Program-made: the position numbers and the translations under genes
Notes under the pieces: model-generated
The model's input: only the letters and a program-made list of their open reading frames with translations
Databases searched by the model: none
What the model was told of the DNA's origin: nothing
In this document: piece after piece, positions 62,011 through 64,000 of the stretch
Numbering within the stretch: position 1 is the stretch's first letter
Layout of the letters: every line of letters starts with the position of its first letter
From: UBA1858 sp045106935
GTDB taxonomy: Bacteria; Pseudomonadota; Gammaproteobacteria; UBA4575
Direction: 5' to 3'
Assembly: GCA_045106935.1 (NCBI GenBank)
Contig: JBGCFN010000018.1
Span: 26,792-90,791, forward strand
DNA length: 64,000 nucleotides

Positions 62011-62853
62011 ATGACGGCTGAAACAGAGGAAGACAAACAAGAATCGTTAATAACGCACTTAGTTGAGTTACGCGATCGCTTAATTAAAACGCTAATAGGC
62101 GTGTTGGCAGCTCTACTTTGTTTGTTTCCATTTGCTAACGAAATTTATTCATACTTAGCAGAACCTTTGTTAAAACACCTGCCTGAAAGTAGTACGATGG
62201 TGGCTATAGATGTCGCATCTCCATTTTTAACACCTTTCAAAATGGTTATGTTGCTAGCAATTGTGCTGACCATCCCATGGATTTTGTATCAGGTCTGGGC
62301 ATTTATCGCACCTGGCTTATATAAACACGAAAAACGATTGGTGATGCCACTGCTAGCATCAAGCTCAGTTTTATTTTACCTGGGGATGTTGTTTGCTTAT
62401 TTCATAGTTTTTCCGCTTGTATTTGGTTTTTTTACTAAAGTAACACCTGAAGGTGTTGCTGTGATGACAGATATAAGTCGCTATTTAGATTTTGTTACCA
62501 AGTTATTTATTGCTTTTGGTGTGGCCTTTGAAGTACCAGTGTTAACGTTTGTGTTAGTGATGACGGGCGTCACCACTGTTGAGAAATTATCCGGAGCAAG
62601 ATCTTATGTCATCGTAGCAGCCTTTGTTGTAGGAATGCTATTAACGCCACCAGATGTGATTTCTCAGATACTGTTGGCGATACCAGTTTGGCTGTTGTTT
62701 GAGTTGGGCTTACTCATGTCGAAAATCGTGAATAAACGAGTAGCTCCTGAAGATAGGCGCTTTCGCGCAATGACAGATGAAGAGATGAATCTCGAGCTAG
62801 ATGAAATAGAATTGCTTGAATCAGAACCAGAAAATAAAATAAATAAACCTTAG
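62011..62853 (+). CDS. tatC: Sec-independent protein translocase subunit TatC
   Basis: Six-helix membrane receptor that recognises twin-arginine signal peptides. It has 280 residues, with HLVELRDRLIKTLIGV at the N-terminus and FIAPGLYKHEKR, YFIVFPLVFGFF and LTPPDVISQILLAIPVWLLFE later. The acidic C-terminal tail is somewhat long. A 67-base AT-rich spacer separates it from tatB. Confidence 0.98.
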   Translation: MTAETEEDKQESLITHLVELRDRLIKTLIGVLAALLCLFPFANEIYSYLAEPLLKHLPESSTMVAIDVASPFLTPFKMVMLLAIVLTIPWILYQVWAFIAPGLYKHEKRLVMPLLASSSVLFYLGMLFAYFIVFPLVFGFFTKVTPEGVAVMTDISRYLDFVTKLFIAFGVAFEVPVLTFVLVMTGVTTVEKLSGARSYVIVAAFVVGMLLTPPDVISQILLAIPVWLLFELGLLMSKIVNKRVAPEDRRFRAMTDEEMNLELDEIELLESEPENKINKP

Positions 62854-62865
62854 CGATCAACTGTA

Positions 62866-64000
62866 ATGTCTGTAAATGAAAATGACGCCGTTAGACGTGC
62901 GATTCTAATTATCCTAGATGGATATGGTGTTAATTCTGATGGTGACAATAATGCCGTCACACAAGCCAAGACACCAAGGCTAGATACATTTTTTGCAAAT
63001 AATCCTTACACTACGTTAGAAGCATCGGGCCCTGCGGTTGGCTTACCTGAAGGACAAATGGGTAATTCTGAAGTTGGGCATATCACGATGGGCTGCGGAA
63101 ATATCATTCATCAAGATTTAGTATTAATTAATGATGCTATTCACAATGGTAGTTTCTTTAAAAACTCAGTGCTAGTTGCGGCACTCCAATCAGCTAAGGA
63201 AAAATCTAGACCCATCCACCTACTAGGATTAGTTTCAGATGGCGGTGTGCATTCTCATATTGAACACCTAAAAGCACTATTGGCCATGTGTAAATTAAAT
63301 GGTGTTAAACCAGCCATTCATATGATTACTGATGGACGAGATACAAGCCCAAATAGTGCCTATAGTTATCTCGATGATATCAAAGAACTTTTGGATGCTG
63401 CGAATGGAAAAGTTCACAGCATTATTGGTAGATATTATGCTATGGATCGTGATCGACGATGGGATCGTACGGAGCTTGCTTGGAAAGCCTTAGTTAGTGC
63501 AGATGGTTTGGAAGCAGATACTCCAAGAGATGCAATTAAGTCCTCATACGAGCAAGATGTTTTTGACGAGTTTATTAAACCCACTGTTATAAAAGATACC
63601 AGTCGGATACAAAAGGATGACGAAGTCATATTCTTTAATTTCAGAAATGATCGTCCTAGACAACTGGGTGCAGCATTAGCTGAGCCAGACTTTAAAGAAT
63701 TTGATTTAGGTAACTTCAAACCAATTAGTATGTGTACGATGACCGTGTTCCATTCATCGTTCTGTAGCCCGGTGGCATTTACCTCACAACACCCAAGAGT
63801 GTCATTAGCAGAAGTTGTTAGTAATATGGGGTTAAGGCAACTTCATTGTGCAGAGACAGAAAAATATCCTCATGTCACATTTTTTATTAATGGCGGTAAA
63901 GAAACACCTTACCCTGGTGAAGATCGCATTATGGTGCCATCACCTAAAGTGGCCACTTATGATTTAAAGCCAGAGATGAGCGCAAAAGAAGTCGCCGATG
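62866..64000 (+). CDS. gpmI: 2,3-bisphosphoglycerate-independent phosphoglycerate mutase (partial)
   Basis: Glycolytic enzyme converting 3- and 2-phosphoglycerate with two manganese ions. 378 codons are visible; the rest lies beyond the window (the family has about 510 residues). The metal site LILDGYGVN and nucleophile serine in QMGNSEVGH are present, followed by VSDGGVHSH and TDGRDTSP. It starts 12 bases after tatC. Confidence 0.98.
   Translation, partial: MSVNENDAVRRAILIILDGYGVNSDGDNNAVTQAKTPRLDTFFANNPYTTLEASGPAVGLPEGQMGNSEVGHITMGCGNIIHQDLVLINDAIHNGSFFKNSVLVAALQSAKEKSRPIHLLGLVSDGGVHSHIEHLKALLAMCKLNGVKPAIHMITDGRDTSPNSAYSYLDDIKELLDAANGKVHSIIGRYYAMDRDRRWDRTELAWKALVSADGLEADTPRDAIKSSYEQDVFDEFIKPTVIKDTSRIQKDDEVIFFNFRNDRPRQLGAALAEPDFKEFDLGNFKPISMCTMTVFHSSFCSPVAFTSQHPRVSLAEVVSNMGLRQLHCAETEKYPHVTFFINGGKETPYPGEDRIMVPSPKVATYDLKPEMSAKEVAD

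Noticed and set aside
1..64000. Mobile elements, prophage, CRISPR arrays, tRNA or rRNA genes
   Set aside because: The window is almost fully covered by recognisable housekeeping genes in normal order; I saw no transposase, integrase, array of spaced repeats or cloverleaf-like sequence.

Overview
The window is the replication-origin neighbourhood of a gammaproteobacterial chromosome, followed by a dense run of housekeeping operons. It has the classic rpmH|dnaA divergence: rpmH, rnpA, yidD, yidC, mnmE, mnmG, rsmG, parA, parB and the atp operon run leftward, while dnaA, dnaN, recF and gyrB run rightward. Several blocks resemble Pseudomonas-type gammaproteobacteria (radC|coaBC-dut-algC-argB ... 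pyrE|crc-like; topA-smg-dprA|def-fmt; ntrYX-trkAH; hisBHAF-hisE-tatABC). The DNA is clearly AT-rich and intergenic gaps are short, which would suit a free-living, moderately streamlined marine-type gammaproteobacterium (Thiotrichales-like, for example the Cycloclasticus/Methylophaga area). That placement is an inference from gene order and codon usage only.

Layout. 1-5972 (minus): atpD (cut by the window edge), atpG, atpA, atpH, atpF, atpE, atpB, atpI, with a strong predicted promoter near 6100. 6183-14241 (minus): parB, parA, rsmG, mnmG, mnmE, yidC, yidD, rnpA, rpmH. 14242-14425: divergent rpmH/dnaA promoters. 14426-20610 (plus): dnaA, oriC-like spacer, dnaN, recF (carrying two parS sites inside the coding sequence), gyrB. 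20741-28009: an envelope and DNA-repair assortment (SH3-domain protein, ExoIII, orphan ParA, L,D-transpeptidase, DUF4197, AmpG-like permease, Crc-like ExoIII, pyrE, DUF4124). 27996-31973 (minus): argB, algC, dut, coaBC. 32036-44414: radC, bioF, bioB, comF, ubiA, gamma carbonic anhydrase, aroE, hemB, hemF, tsaC, topA, smg, dprA. 44507-54451: LysM protein, def, fmt, DUF4390, ntrY, ntrX, trkA, trkH. 54458-58101: methyltransferase, LpxL-like acyltransferase, ttcA, pip, dtd. 58155-64000: hisB, hisH, hisA, hisF, hisE, tatA, tatB, tatC and the start of gpmI.

How it works together. The central part holds a complete start-of-replication and segregation kit: DnaA, DnaN, GyrB, ParA, ParB and two parS sites 0.6 kb apart, less than 2.5 kb from the DnaA-box cluster. 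Genes on both sides point away from the origin, co-directional with the forks.

I found no mobile element, CRISPR array, tRNA/rRNA gene, prophage or defence island, and no gene-free stretch longer than about 215 bases. I see no evidence for a wholly new system. The points most worth a second look are: parS sites embedded in recF; an NtrX-type regulator whose sigma-54 ATPase domain has lost its key motifs; a Crc-position ExoIII that keeps its nuclease residues; a 38-nt hairpin against the dprA start; a 22-bp-spaced direct repeat upstream of the ntrYX operon where rsmB might be expected; and a his operon lacking hisI.
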